Source: Blastocatellia bacterium (lineage in GTDB: Bacteria > Acidobacteriota > Blastocatellia > UBA7656). Taken from it: a stretch of 64,000 nucleotides of DNA. This document shows, piece after piece, positions 43,475 to 52,900 of the stretch. The position numbers and the translations under genes are program-made. Location of the stretch: NCBI GenBank assembly GCA_035275065.1, contig DATENM010000066.1, forward strand, positions 1 through 64,000. Reading direction: 5' to 3'. The notes beneath the pieces were generated by a model. It saw only the letters and a program-made list of their open reading frames with translations. It was not told the DNA's origin and made no database searches. Each line of letters opens with the position of its first letter. The stretch's first letter is position 1.

Positions 43475-44689
43475 TCAGGCGAGGTAGCGTTTGATGACGC
43501 GCGTCATGATTTCGACGCCTGAGGCCAGCGCCGATTCGTCTATGTCGAAGCGCGGCGAATGGTGCGGGTAGGTCAGGCCGCGCGTCTCGTTGCGCGTCCC
43601 CAAAAAGAAATAACAGCCGGGCACGCGCTCAAGAAAATAGCTCATGTCTTCGCCGCCCATCGTTCGCACGCTGTCGTCGCGAATGACCTGCTCGCGCCCG
43701 ACGACTTCGGCGGCGCAGTCGGCGACCAGCTCGCAGACCACGGCGTTGTTGACCAGCGGCGGCGTCTGCCGTTTGTACTCCACCGTGTAGCTCGCGCCCA
43801 TCGCATCGCAGACGCCGCGCACGACGCGCTCGAACATTTCGGGGATGCGCGTATGTGTCTCGCGGTTAAAGGTGCGCACCGTGCCGCGCAGCTCGGCGCT
43901 GCCGGCGATGACGTTGAAGGCCGAGCCGCCCGTCAGTTTGCCGACGGTGACAACCGCCGCGTCGAGCGGCGAGACATTGCGGCTGACGATGGTTTGCAAA
44001 GCGGTGACGACCTGCGCGGCGACGACAATGGCATCAACCGTCTGTTGCGGCATGGCCCCATGACCGCCGCGCCCCTGAATCAGCAAAGTGAACTCGTCGA
44101 CGGCAGCCATCATCGGCCCGGCATAGACGCCGACCGTGCCGACAGGAAAGTTATTCCAGACGTGCAGGCCGATGGCCGCCGTCACGTCGGGCGCGGCAAG
44201 CACGCCGTCTTCGATCATCGCCACGGCACCGTTGCCGCCTTCTTCGGCGGGCTGGAAAGCGAACTTCAAGGGGCCGCAAAAGGTGTCGCGCTCTTCGGCC
44301 ATGCGTCGGGCGACAGCCAGCGCGATGGCAACGTGCGCGTCATGCCCGCAGGCATGCATGACGCCGTCGTTTTGCGAGCGGTAGGCGACGGCGTTTTCTT
44401 CCTGCACCGGCAAGGCATCCATGTCCGCGCGGTAGAGCAGCCCCCGCGCTTTGCCACCCGTTTCCGTCAAATCGGCTTCCGAAGCCGGTTTCGTGCCTTC
44501 AAGCAGACCGACAACGCCGGTGCGCCCGACCCGCTGCTTGACTTCGTAGCCATGCGCCGCGAGCCGCTCCGCGATAAGACCGGCGGTGCGCTGCTCGTTG
44601 TAACCCAGCTCAGGGTGCATGTGAAGGTCGCGCCGGTCGGCGATCAACTGTTCGATGTCTGACGGCGAAAGCGACAAAGCAGATTGCAT
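43475..44689 (-). CDS. M20-family amidohydrolase/aminoacylase
   Basis: This 404-residue protein has metal ligands seen in LLYRADMDALPVQEE, MHACGHDAHVAIAL, FQPAEEGGNGAVAMIEDG and AIGLHVWN, with the late His in PHHSPRFDID. The dimerisation lid is near 180-290. This matches N-acyl-L-amino acid or hippurate hydrolases rather than DapE. ATG 44689 is preferred over an in-frame TTG because GGAG is 8 bases upstream. Confidence 0.92.
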   Translation of the reverse strand: MQSALSLSPSDIEQLIADRRDLHMHPELGYNEQRTAGLIAERLAAHGYEVKQRVGRTGVVGLLEGTKPASEADLTETGGKARGLLYRADMDALPVQEENAVAYRSQNDGVMHACGHDAHVAIALAVARRMAEERDTFCGPLKFAFQPAEEGGNGAVAMIEDGVLAAPDVTAAIGLHVWNNFPVGTVGVYAGPMMAAVDEFTLLIQGRGGHGAMPQQTVDAIVVAAQVVTALQTIVSRNVSPLDAAVVTVGKLTGGSAFNVIAGSAELRGTVRTFNRETHTRIPEMFERVVRGVCDAMGASYTVEYKRQTPPLVNNAVVCELVADCAAEVVGREQVIRDDSVRTMGGEDMSYFLERVPGCYFFLGTRNETRGLTYPHHSPRFDIDESALASGVEIMTRVIKRYLA

Positions 44690-44722
44690 AAACAATTCTC
44701 CGAATGGGCCAATGACAATCGC

Positions 44723-45865
44723 CTACCGTATGCGATCAAGGCTGTGCGCGTCTTCTGGCGCGGCGGGCGCGCTTGCGGCGGCGCGCGCGTGCTCTTCTTT
44801 CAAGAGGCTCATCATCGCCTCGCGCCGATCATAGAGCCGCTTGAGCGGGCGCGGCGCGTGGCGGGCCATCGCGTACGCCGCGATGATCGGCAAGGCGATG
44901 GTCGTATCCACATAGCAGACGACGGCGTCGGGCAGGCGGTCGGGATCGATCTTGCCCCAACTGACGGCTTCTGCCGGGGTTGCGCCCGAAAGCCCGCCGG
45001 TGTCGGGCCGGGCGTCGGTCACCTGCAAGAAATAATCGTGGCCTTTCTCTTCGATCTTCAAGACCTCTTGGATCTGCGGCTCGGTCTGTAGCATGAAGTT
45101 CTTCGGGCTGCCGCCGCCGAAGATCAAGACCGCCGATTTGCCGCCGCCGCGCTTGGCCCCCAGCACGATTGCAGCCGTCTCGTTGACATCCGCCGTCACG
45201 TCATAACGCAGGCGGTTGCCGGTCAGCGCTTTCGCCGCGACGTTCATGCCGATAGAGCTGTCGCCCGGCGATGAGGTGTAGACCGGCACGGCTGCCTCGT
45301 AAGCCGCCGCCAACAGACTCTTGCGCCCTTGCCCCAGCACGCGCTCGCGCTCGGCGACGTACTTGCCCGCCAGGTAATGAAACTCTGCCGTGCTCATGTC
45401 GCGCTGGAACTCTGGCCCCGCGATCATCTGGCGATAGAACTCGTCGGTCGAAAGCAAGACGTCATACTCAAAGAAGATGTCGTAGATGCGCACGACGCCT
45501 TCTTCGCGCAGCACCAGGTCAGAGGTCTGCGGGTTGCCGCGGTGCATCTTCAGACCGATACCGAAGTGTGTGTCGTGATACAGATTCGCGCCCGTCGAAA
45601 CGATCCAGTCCACGAAGCCGTTTTCGATTAGCGGGATGATCGCCGACATTCCTAATCCGGCGGGCGTCAACGCCCCGGTCAGGCTCATGCCGATGGTCAC
45701 GTCGTCGGCCAACATTTTTTCGACGAACAACTGACAGCCTTCGCGCAGCCGCGCCGCGTTATAGGCCAGGAAGGATTGCTCGACCAGATCGGCTACGGTC
45801 ATCTGGCCGTTGACCGGTTGCGGGTCAATCGGCGCGCCGCCCAGAAACGGATGTCGCTTTGCCAA
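44723..45865 (-). CDS. Deoxyhypusine synthase-like protein (bacterial DHS/homospermidine-synthase-like)
   Basis: This 380-residue protein has the NAD-binding and catalytic motifs of deoxyhypusine synthase: SLTGALTPAGLG, GGGSPKNFML with the putative imine-forming K255, and ARPDTGGLSGATPAEAVSWGKI. Bacteria lack the eIF5A substrate, and characterised bacterial relatives act on polyamines or are unassigned. It begins with TTG, supported by GGAGGTGA three bases upstream. No other polyamine gene is visible in the window. Confidence 0.85.
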   Translation of the reverse strand: MAKRHPFLGGAPIDPQPVNGQMTVADLVEQSFLAYNAARLREGCQLFVEKMLADDVTIGMSLTGALTPAGLGMSAIIPLIENGFVDWIVSTGANLYHDTHFGIGLKMHRGNPQTSDLVLREEGVVRIYDIFFEYDVLLSTDEFYRQMIAGPEFQRDMSTAEFHYLAGKYVAERERVLGQGRKSLLAAAYEAAVPVYTSSPGDSSIGMNVAAKALTGNRLRYDVTADVNETAAIVLGAKRGGGKSAVLIFGGGSPKNFMLQTEPQIQEVLKIEEKGHDYFLQVTDARPDTGGLSGATPAEAVSWGKIDPDRLPDAVVCYVDTTIALPIIAAYAMARHAPRPLKRLYDRREAMMSLLKEEHARAAASAPAAPEDAHSLDRIR

Positions 45866-45947
45866 GAGTCACCTCCGATGGATTAAAGGAGTAGGTTACG
45901 GGCAAGCGCGCGGGGATGCAACCGCGACCATGCGCCGTGGGCAGCGA

Positions 45948-48485
45948 TCAATCAACTTTCACGGGGCCGAGCGTTTCATCGAGCCACCGGTTGACGACCG
46001 GCACCGCCGTTTCAATCGGCGGCGTGTGCCCGGCGTCGTACACTTCCAGTCGCTTCGGCTCGCGCAGCAATTTATACAGCGGCTCGATCTCCGTCTTGAA
46101 CTGGTAGGCTTCGTCGTAGCGACCGTTGAGCATGAGCTTCGGCGCGCGGATGTGCGGCGCGAAGTTCGCCGGGTTGGCTTCGGCGATCCGCTGCTTGCAA
46201 TCGCGCGGCAGCCCGCCGGCGACCAGCACCACCGCGCGATAGCGAGGCTCGACCGCCGCGAGAATCAAGCCGTCCTCCGCGCCCGCGCTGTAGCCGTAAT
46301 ACGCCACCCGACTGGCGTCAACCTCGCCCCGCGTCTCCAGGTAGTCGAGGCCGCGGGCGAGGTCGGTCGAACGGCCAACCATCACGTCGCGCCATCGGAC
46401 GGAGGCGTAGGGCGTCTCTTTGTAATCCGGCGGCCGCTCCCGCTCCTTGAACCCTTTGAAGACCACGGCGAAGACGGCGCGGCCCGATTTGATGAGCGGC
46501 GTCAGAATCATCTCGACCGATTCCGAGATGGTAATGTATCGGCCATAGACGTCGCCCGCGGGGACGAATTGGATCACCTGAAATGGCGGGCGAAAATTCT
46601 TCGGCAGGTAGAGGTAGGCGATGACGCGCTCGTCACCTGCGCCCGCATACGTGATCCGCTCGCGTCGCCATTCCGGCGTCTCCTTCACCTCGACGACCTC
46701 CGCCGCGAGCGGCGTTTTGTCGTAGCGGTAATGGCTCAGCCGGCTCTTGAAATCGGCGTCGCCGCTCGGCGCGTAAGCCGGGACCTGGCCGGCGCTTTCG
46801 ATGCGCATCGCGCCTTGATCGCCCGCCGCTTCGCCGGCATTCATGGCGCAACGGAAGCCGAGCGTGCCGGCGCTGTAGACACCGGGGAACGCCCCGACAT
46901 AGCCGAACAGGTAGGAGAGGTCGCCCCACGAGCCGCCCGCTGTCATGAACCCTTCGCCGGTTTCGTTCCGGCACCACTCGGAAACATTGCCCGCCATCTG
47001 GTAGCAGCCGTACGGACTCATGCCGAACTCGAAGCGGTCAACCGGCACCGCGCCGTCGCTTTTGAAATTTGCCCGCCCTTCGGCTGATTGCCCCGTGTCA
47101 ACCGGCCCCCAGGGCATGGTGATCGGCGTCGAGTGAGTGAAGAGGCCGTCGCGCGCCGCCTTCTCCCATTCAAAGATCGTCGGCAGCCGCTTGCCGCGCC
47201 AGGCGGCGTAGGCGGCGGCTTCGTGCCAGGTGATGTCTGTGACCGGGTGCTCGGCCTTGCCTTCGGGGAAAGTCTGCCCGGCCCAGCCGCGCGGCCCGGC
47301 CATCGCTGTGCGGTCTTTCAGCCCGCGCATCGCCTCTTCCCAGGAAATCGCGCGCCCCTCTTTGATGAACGGCGGCTGCCAATATTGCTTCTTGAGATAA
47401 CCGCCGGCGTCAACGAAGGCTTTGTACTCGCTGTTGGTCACTTCGTATTTATCAATCAGGTAATCGTCGAGCCGGACGAGCGCCTCGGTCGGCTTCCCCC
47501 AGCCGACTAGCCGGTAACTGCCGCCGGGGATCATGACCATGCGCGGCGGGACGCGGTCGGCTTCGACCAGCGTCTGCTTGATGACGGATGGCTCCGCGAC
47601 CTCTTCTTCCGTTTCTCGCATGCGATTGAGCAGGGATGAGACGGGCGCGACCGAGTTTCCAAACCGGCTCAACGCCGTTGAGATGGTGCGCTCTGCCGGG
47701 GCGTAGCCGTCTTTATCGATGGTGAGGATGTAATCGCCGCGCGCGATTCTCAGGTTTTCGATGGGTGTCGTGCCCATCAACTGGCGCGGCGGAAACCCGC
47801 CCGTGGCGTCCGGCGCATATCGCTTGAGGTAGACGCGCGCGCCCGCCGGCTCGGTCGTCACCGTAATCGTATCGGAGATTTCCGGCAGCAGCGCCACGAG
47901 GCCCACGTCGCCCGGCAAATACGCCAGCGCTTTTACGGCCAGGTCGAAAGCTTCAAACGATTTCCGCTCCTGTGCCAGTTGCGCGATGCGCGGCACCTGC
48001 GCCCTCGCCCAGCGGCGATTGGCGGCGGCGATGAAAAACCAGACGGCTGCCGCCGCGAGAATCATCACAGCGGCGGCAAGCAGCGCGGCCTGCCGCGGCA
48101 TCAGGCGCTTTCTTCCCGCGGCGACCTCTTCCGGCCTGCGCCCGGTGGCCTGCCCGGAATCTGCCGCCGGCTCGTTTGCCGATTTAATTTCGGCGATGAA
48201 GCGATAGCCGCGCTTGGGCAGGGTCTCGATGTAGCGCGGCGCGCTGGCGTTGTCGCCGATGACGCGGCGAATCTCTTTGATCGCCCGCGTCAGGGCATTA
48301 TCGGTGACGAACGCCTGCTTCCAGACCTGCTCGAACAGCTCCTGCTTGTCGATGACGCGCCCGCGATGGTCAATCAGGTAGAGCAGCAGGTCGAAGGCGC
48401 GCGGCTCAAGGGCGCGGCTCTCGCCCGCTTTCAGCACACGAAAGCTCTCACGGTCCACCACCACGTCGTCGAAAGCGTAAGTCAT
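45948..48485 (-). CDS. Fusion: winged-helix regulator, membrane helix, PEGA, formylglycine-enzyme-like and alpha/beta hydrolase domains
   Basis: This protein has 845 residues counted from ATG 48485, which has AGGA 7 bases upstream; GTG 48521 and ATG 48512 are alternative starts. The winged helix is at 3-98 (YIETLPKRGYRFIAEI) and the membrane span at about 134-154. A PEGA-like beta domain lies at 206-268 (TVTTEPAGARVYL). The FGE/SUMF1 domain at 312-550 has MVMIPGGSYRL, YEVTNSEYKAFV, WHEAAAYAAWRGKRLPT and MAGNVSEWC. The alpha/beta hydrolase at 590-845 has S733 (GYSAGAED), D791 and H820. Acidobacterial relatives usually carry a Ser/Thr kinase in front, so the DNA-binding front end is unusual. 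Confidence 0.82.
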   Translation of the reverse strand: MTYAFDDVVVDRESFRVLKAGESRALEPRAFDLLLYLIDHRGRVIDKQELFEQVWKQAFVTDNALTRAIKEIRRVIGDNASAPRYIETLPKRGYRFIAEIKSANEPAADSGQATGRRPEEVAAGRKRLMPRQAALLAAAVMILAAAAVWFFIAAANRRWARAQVPRIAQLAQERKSFEAFDLAVKALAYLPGDVGLVALLPEISDTITVTTEPAGARVYLKRYAPDATGGFPPRQLMGTTPIENLRIARGDYILTIDKDGYAPAERTISTALSRFGNSVAPVSSLLNRMRETEEEVAEPSVIKQTLVEADRVPPRMVMIPGGSYRLVGWGKPTEALVRLDDYLIDKYEVTNSEYKAFVDAGGYLKKQYWQPPFIKEGRAISWEEAMRGLKDRTAMAGPRGWAGQTFPEGKAEHPVTDITWHEAAAYAAWRGKRLPTIFEWEKAARDGLFTHSTPITMPWGPVDTGQSAEGRANFKSDGAVPVDRFEFGMSPYGCYQMAGNVSEWCRNETGEGFMTAGGSWGDLSYLFGYVGAFPGVYSAGTLGFRCAMNAGEAAGDQGAMRIESAGQVPAYAPSGDADFKSRLSHYRYDKTPLAAEVVEVKETPEWRRERITYAGAGDERVIAYLYLPKNFRPPFQVIQFVPAGDVYGRYITISESVEMILTPLIKSGRAVFAVVFKGFKERERPPDYKETPYASVRWRDVMVGRSTDLARGLDYLETRGEVDASRVAYYGYSAGAEDGLILAAVEPRYRAVVLVAGGLPRDCKQRIAEANPANFAPHIRAPKLMLNGRYDEAYQFKTEIEPLYKLLREPKRLEVYDAGHTPPIETAVPVVNRWLDETLGPVKVD

Positions 48486-48664
48486 CGGGCCATCCTGTTT
48501 AGGGGTTGCCATAACCGTCACCGAATCGTCACGCCGGTACTACGCGGCAGGGAAAAATCACGGATTCAACAGGCCGCCATCATTACCCCAGGAGTGGCCT
48601 CGATTATAGTCCCGACCTGTCGGATGGCAAAGTCCATATTTCAAACAGAAGAAGGAGAACGATA

Positions 48665-49294
48665 ATGAAAGCACACAGAATCTTTTCAACGCTCATCTTC
48701 ACCGCCCTGGTGATCCTCTCCGCCGTCAGCGCCCAGGCGCAGACCGGCGGCGCGGCTGAACTCAAGAAGCGCATCTTCGCGGAAATCGCTTCCGGCCAGC
48801 ACCGGCAAGCGGTCGAGCCGGTCGAAGCGGCGTCCCTGACCACGGAACCGTCCATTATGAAAGAGGTCGGCCCACAGGCCGCCTTCCCCAAGCGACAGGC
48901 GCTGATCGGCACCTGGGATGTCATCATAACCTTCAGTGATGGCTCAGAGGTGAAATCTACGCTGCAAGTCTTCCCCGGCCCCGCCGACGGTGAGGGATCG
49001 GTCATCCATGCCAGCGAATTCTCGTTCACGCCTCCCAACCCGACGCTGCCTGAGCAGGGCTCGTGGCAATACGTCGGCGGCACACAGTTCATCACCTCTT
49101 ACTTTGGCTATTCGTATACGGAGGATTTAGCGCCCTTTGGTAAGATCGGCTTCCGCCACGCCATCTCTGTGGGAGCGAACCCGGATCGCTTTACCGGTCA
49201 CGCGGTGTTTGAAGTCCTTGACGCCGGCGGGCACGTCCTCTTCTCTGACAACGTGCAAAGCCGCGGCGTCCGCCAGCGCCCCGTAGCGCCCTAG
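48665..49294 (+). CDS. Secreted protein with a lipocalin-like beta domain
   Basis: This 209-residue protein has a signal peptide (FSTLIFTALVILSAVSAQAQ) and AAGGAG about 7 bases before the ATG. The mature part has LIGTWDVIITFSDGSEVKSTLQV, a likely beta-barrel start, then HASEFSFTPPNPTLPEQGSW and a closing VFEVLDAGGHVLFSD. Similar small secreted proteins are frequent in this type of genome, and I know no function. It is divergent from the fusion regulator, which could control it. Confidence 0.65.
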   Translation: MKAHRIFSTLIFTALVILSAVSAQAQTGGAAELKKRIFAEIASGQHRQAVEPVEAASLTTEPSIMKEVGPQAAFPKRQALIGTWDVIITFSDGSEVKSTLQVFPGPADGEGSVIHASEFSFTPPNPTLPEQGSWQYVGGTQFITSYFGYSYTEDLAPFGKIGFRHAISVGANPDRFTGHAVFEVLDAGGHVLFSDNVQSRGVRQRPVAP

Positions 49295-49714
49295 TCATTC
49301 GGCGAGGTAGGGGCGCAGGGCTTCGATGACTTCGGCGGGCACGAAGACCGATTTGAAAGTCGAGCGCGAAACGCAGGCGAGAACAACGTGGCCTTCGGCG
49401 ACCAGGTCGTTCTCGCCCTGCTTGTTCACCTCGAAGCGCAGGGTCAGCGACTTGTTGCCGAGGCGGGCGACGTAGGCCGAGACGTCGATCAGGTCGTCGA
49501 GAAGGAGCGGCTTGCGAAAGTCGAAGTGAATCTGGACGCGCGGCAGCCAGATGTCCAGCCGGTCAAAGACAACCGAGTAGGGCAGGCCGACGGCGCGGAA
49601 CAGCTCGGTTTCGGCAATCTCGAAAAAGCGCAGGAACTGGCCATAGTAGATAATCCCTGCGCGATCAATGTCCGACCAGCGCACAGGCTCGGTGATTGTG
49701 AACTTCTTGCCCAT
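49295..49714 (-). CDS. 4HBT-family acyl-CoA thioesterase
   Basis: This 139-residue hotdog protein begins MGKKFTITEPVRWSDIDRAGIIYYGQF. It contains the catalytic Asp (WSDIDRAG) and long central helix of YbgC/4-hydroxybenzoyl-CoA-type thioesterases. The reading frame extends upstream to 49783 only through repeat DNA, so ATG 49714 is used. The substrate acyl chain is unknown. Confidence 0.85.
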   Translation of the reverse strand: MGKKFTITEPVRWSDIDRAGIIYYGQFLRFFEIAETELFRAVGLPYSVVFDRLDIWLPRVQIHFDFRKPLLLDDLIDVSAYVARLGNKSLTLRFEVNKQGENDLVAEGHVVLACVSRSTFKSVFVPAEVIEALRPYLAE

Positions 49715-49761
49715 TGCTGTTTCTGAGAATGCGTCTTCGCTATCCCCGGAGGGGATGAAGT

Positions 49762-49949
49762 CAATAGCCGGTGGCAACGCCACCGGGAATCAATAGCCGG
49801 TGGCAACGCCAACGGTCAACGTCGAAAACCAGTCCGACCCTGAAGGGGTCGCTGTCTGCGGCCACGGCGACCCTTTCAGAGTCGGGAATCTTCCGGCCTT
49901 TGTTCCGTGGGCGTTGCCCACGGCTATGGACTGTAGCCCTTTCAGGGCT
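49762..49949. repeat. Array of five REP-like mini-hairpins
   Basis: A 21-base direct repeat occurs at 49762-49782 and 49791-49811. Hairpins are CCGGTGGC-aac-GCCACCGG (49768-49786), CGACCC-tgaag-GGGTCG (49835-49851) and CCGTGGGC-gtt-GCCCACGG (49905-49923). AGCCCT-ttc-AGGGCT follows at 49935-49949. The first and third are inverted relatives of each other with compensated stems. The array fills the junction between the thioesterase and C25 genes. Confidence 0.8.
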
Positions 49950-49962
49950 GACCGCGGTTACA

Positions 49963-52900
49963 TCAACGCAGCTTCATCGTCGGGTCGCCGAGCAGTATCC
50001 AGGTGCGGCGCACGTCCCGGTCGCTGATGGCGGCTTTGGCTTTCGTCACCGCTTCGCCCATTCGCAGTCCGGCATCGCCGAACAGCAAGCGATAGAGCTG
50101 CTGGTTCATCTGCGCCTGGTCTGCCGGGCCTGTGATGCCTGACGACGCCCACACCGCCACCGCGCCACCGCGCTCGGCTTTCAAGAGACTGCCGCCCAGG
50201 CTGTCGAGCGCCGGGTCTATGAAGTAGCCATTCAAGCAGGTCATCATCACAAACAGCGGCAGGTGATCGGCGTTCGTCAAACGGCTGGCGTCTTCGTTCG
50301 TCAGCAGGTCGCCGCGCCACAGGTTGACGTTGCCGTGACCGACATAATTGACCACCTTCTGCCCGCGACTAAGCGCCGCCAGCAGTTCGCCGCGAGCCGT
50401 GCTGTCGCCGGCGCCGCGGGCGATCTGGTTGACCTTCAGTGTATCGGGCATCAATGTCGCAAGCTGCCGCGCCGCCGTCTCAAAGTTAAAGCCATCGTTG
50501 GCGTCGGCCACCAGTGTCGCTTCCCGCGCCGGGCTGGAATGCTCATAGGCGATGATCTTGGCGACGAGCGCCGCCGCTTCCGTAGGCGTGCGCGCCGGCA
50601 GACGGCCGACGGCCAGCCGCGCCAGCCCGTCATCGGCGATGTCGGCAAACCAGTCGTCGCTGGCGGTCTCCATCTCTGCCGTATCGATGAGCTTGGTCGG
50701 CACCACATCGCTGTCGCCGAAGCCGAGATAGTTGCGCGCGTCATAGCTGGCGCTGCCGGCAAGCAAGAGGAAACGCGGCGCCTGCTTCCAGTGGCTTGCC
50801 GCGTAGCTGACGAAGTCCTTCAAGGCTTGCGGCGTCTTGTTGCCGAAGCTGAATTCGTCATAGACGTCTTCGACGTCAACGACCGCGACGCTCAGCCCCT
50901 GGCTCTGCCTCAAGGCGACGAGCGGCTGTAAGGCCGCCGCAAAGTCGCGTCGCGTGAAGATCAACAGGTCCGCGCCGTTCGCCGCGCGCCGCCACCTCGA
51001 AGGTTGATTGGCGGTGGTGGTCACAGGCTTCTTGATCTGCGAATCACTGAGCGCCAGCAACCGCCGCTCGCCCGCGCCCGGAACCGCCGCCGTGATCGCA
51101 TAGCCGCCTTTGCCGCCGCTGACCGCGCCTTGAATCTCCTGCACGGCGTTCGCGTCGGTGACGTCAATCAGCCGCACCGCCGCGCCCGTGAAGCCCGCGA
51201 TGCTGACTTGCTGGCCACCCTGCGCCGTCAGCCGTAAAGCGTTGTTGTCGGCTACGAAGCTGTGCGGATAGGTGATGCGAATAGCGTCTAGCAGACTGAC
51301 ATCACTCGGTCCGCCGCGCGCCACCAGTTGCACATGATTTTCGCCCTCTTTGAGCAACGATGCGGGGATGGCCAGGCTCGTTTTACCGGCGGACTGGCCG
51401 GTGAAATCGAGTGTGCCGATCTCCGCGCCGTTCAGTTGCAGGGCGACCGTGTGCGGCAGATGCGTCAGACCTTGCAATGACACCTCGACGGTGGCCGTGT
51501 CGTTCTTCTTTGCCGCCAGATGCTGAACCCACAACGACTGGTCGAGCGGCTGGCCCGACACCGTCGCGCCAAAGAAGTTCTCGCCCTCGCCGTTTCGCAG
51601 CACGGTGAAATAGACGCTGCGGTCTTTGCGCTCAATCGTGTAAGGGAAATCACTCGCCACCGCCGGCTTGCCTTTGGCGACGGCGGTATTGATGCGCTTG
51701 CCCATCGCGTCGCCGGCGGCCAGCCAGTAGACGCGCGTGTCTGTCGAAGCGACATCGAGCCCCGTCGCATAAAATTCAATAGCGTCGCCCGCGTCAAAGC
51801 GCCCATCCTGCTCGCCGCGCACCTTGATGGGCTGCTCGACGCCGTCAACGAACAATTGCAAGGAGCGCGGATCAACGCGCGGGTCGAGCCCCGCCGCGAC
51901 CAGTTCCGCTTGCGTGACGCGATAGAAGCCTTCCTGCTTGATGGCCATCTTCACCGCCGGCCGTGCGGCCAGCGCCGACTGCGCTTTCAAGGCCACGGGC
52001 GTGAGCGGCGCGAGCGGCGCGGCATTGACGGCAGCCTGCGAAATGGTGCCGCTAACGAGCATCGATTCGCGCAGCCCGAGCTGGCTCAGCATCAGCGATT
52101 GGCCGAGGCCGGCTGCCGAATTCTTGGCCGGCGTGGCGGTCGCGACGAACGGCCCGTGCCATGTGCTCTTGCCATTCAGATCAACGTCTTCGAGCCAATA
52201 GCGCGCCGCACCCGCCGGCGGCGTGTCGGCCCAGCTATACGAGTGACCTGACAGCAAAGACTTGCCCGGCCCGACCAGCAGCGCCGAGCCGCCGACCAGT
52301 TGCGGCGTGATCCGCGTGCGGACGCCATTCTGCTCGCGGTAGACATGGTAGCCGAGGTTATCTACTTCGACAGACGAGTTCCACTGCAACAGGACGCGCC
52401 CGTCGGCGGCGCGGCTGGCGTTAAAGGTCTTCACCTTCGCCTGTGTGCCGCCCGAACAGGTGGGGAACTTGAACGCCCCGACGCGGGTTTTCCACGACGA
52501 GGTGCTGGTCGCTGAGTAGTATTCGTTGGCATGCCAGAAGGTGCAATTGTCGGACGGGTCAATGCTCAAGGAGCTGTAATCGCCCCAGCGCCCGCTTGCG
52601 CTGGTCTGGTGGCCGCCGCCGGCGATAAGCTGCGCTTCGCCCTGCCCGAGCGTGTTCAGCGGATCGGAGACCAATCGTCCGGCGTATGTGATGCTCGGCT
52701 CGGTCGTGCTGCTCGACGTCATATAGCCGATAGACATATTGCCGAGGGCATCAACGGCAATGCTCGGCATGAAGCGCCACAAGCCGTCAGCGCCGTTGTT
52801 GAAGGTCTGCTGTTGCAGCGGCGTTGCGGGAATCGTGCCGCCGGTGACGTTGAACTGATACCAACGTATGGCCGTCGGGCCGGTGCCGTTCTGATTGTTG

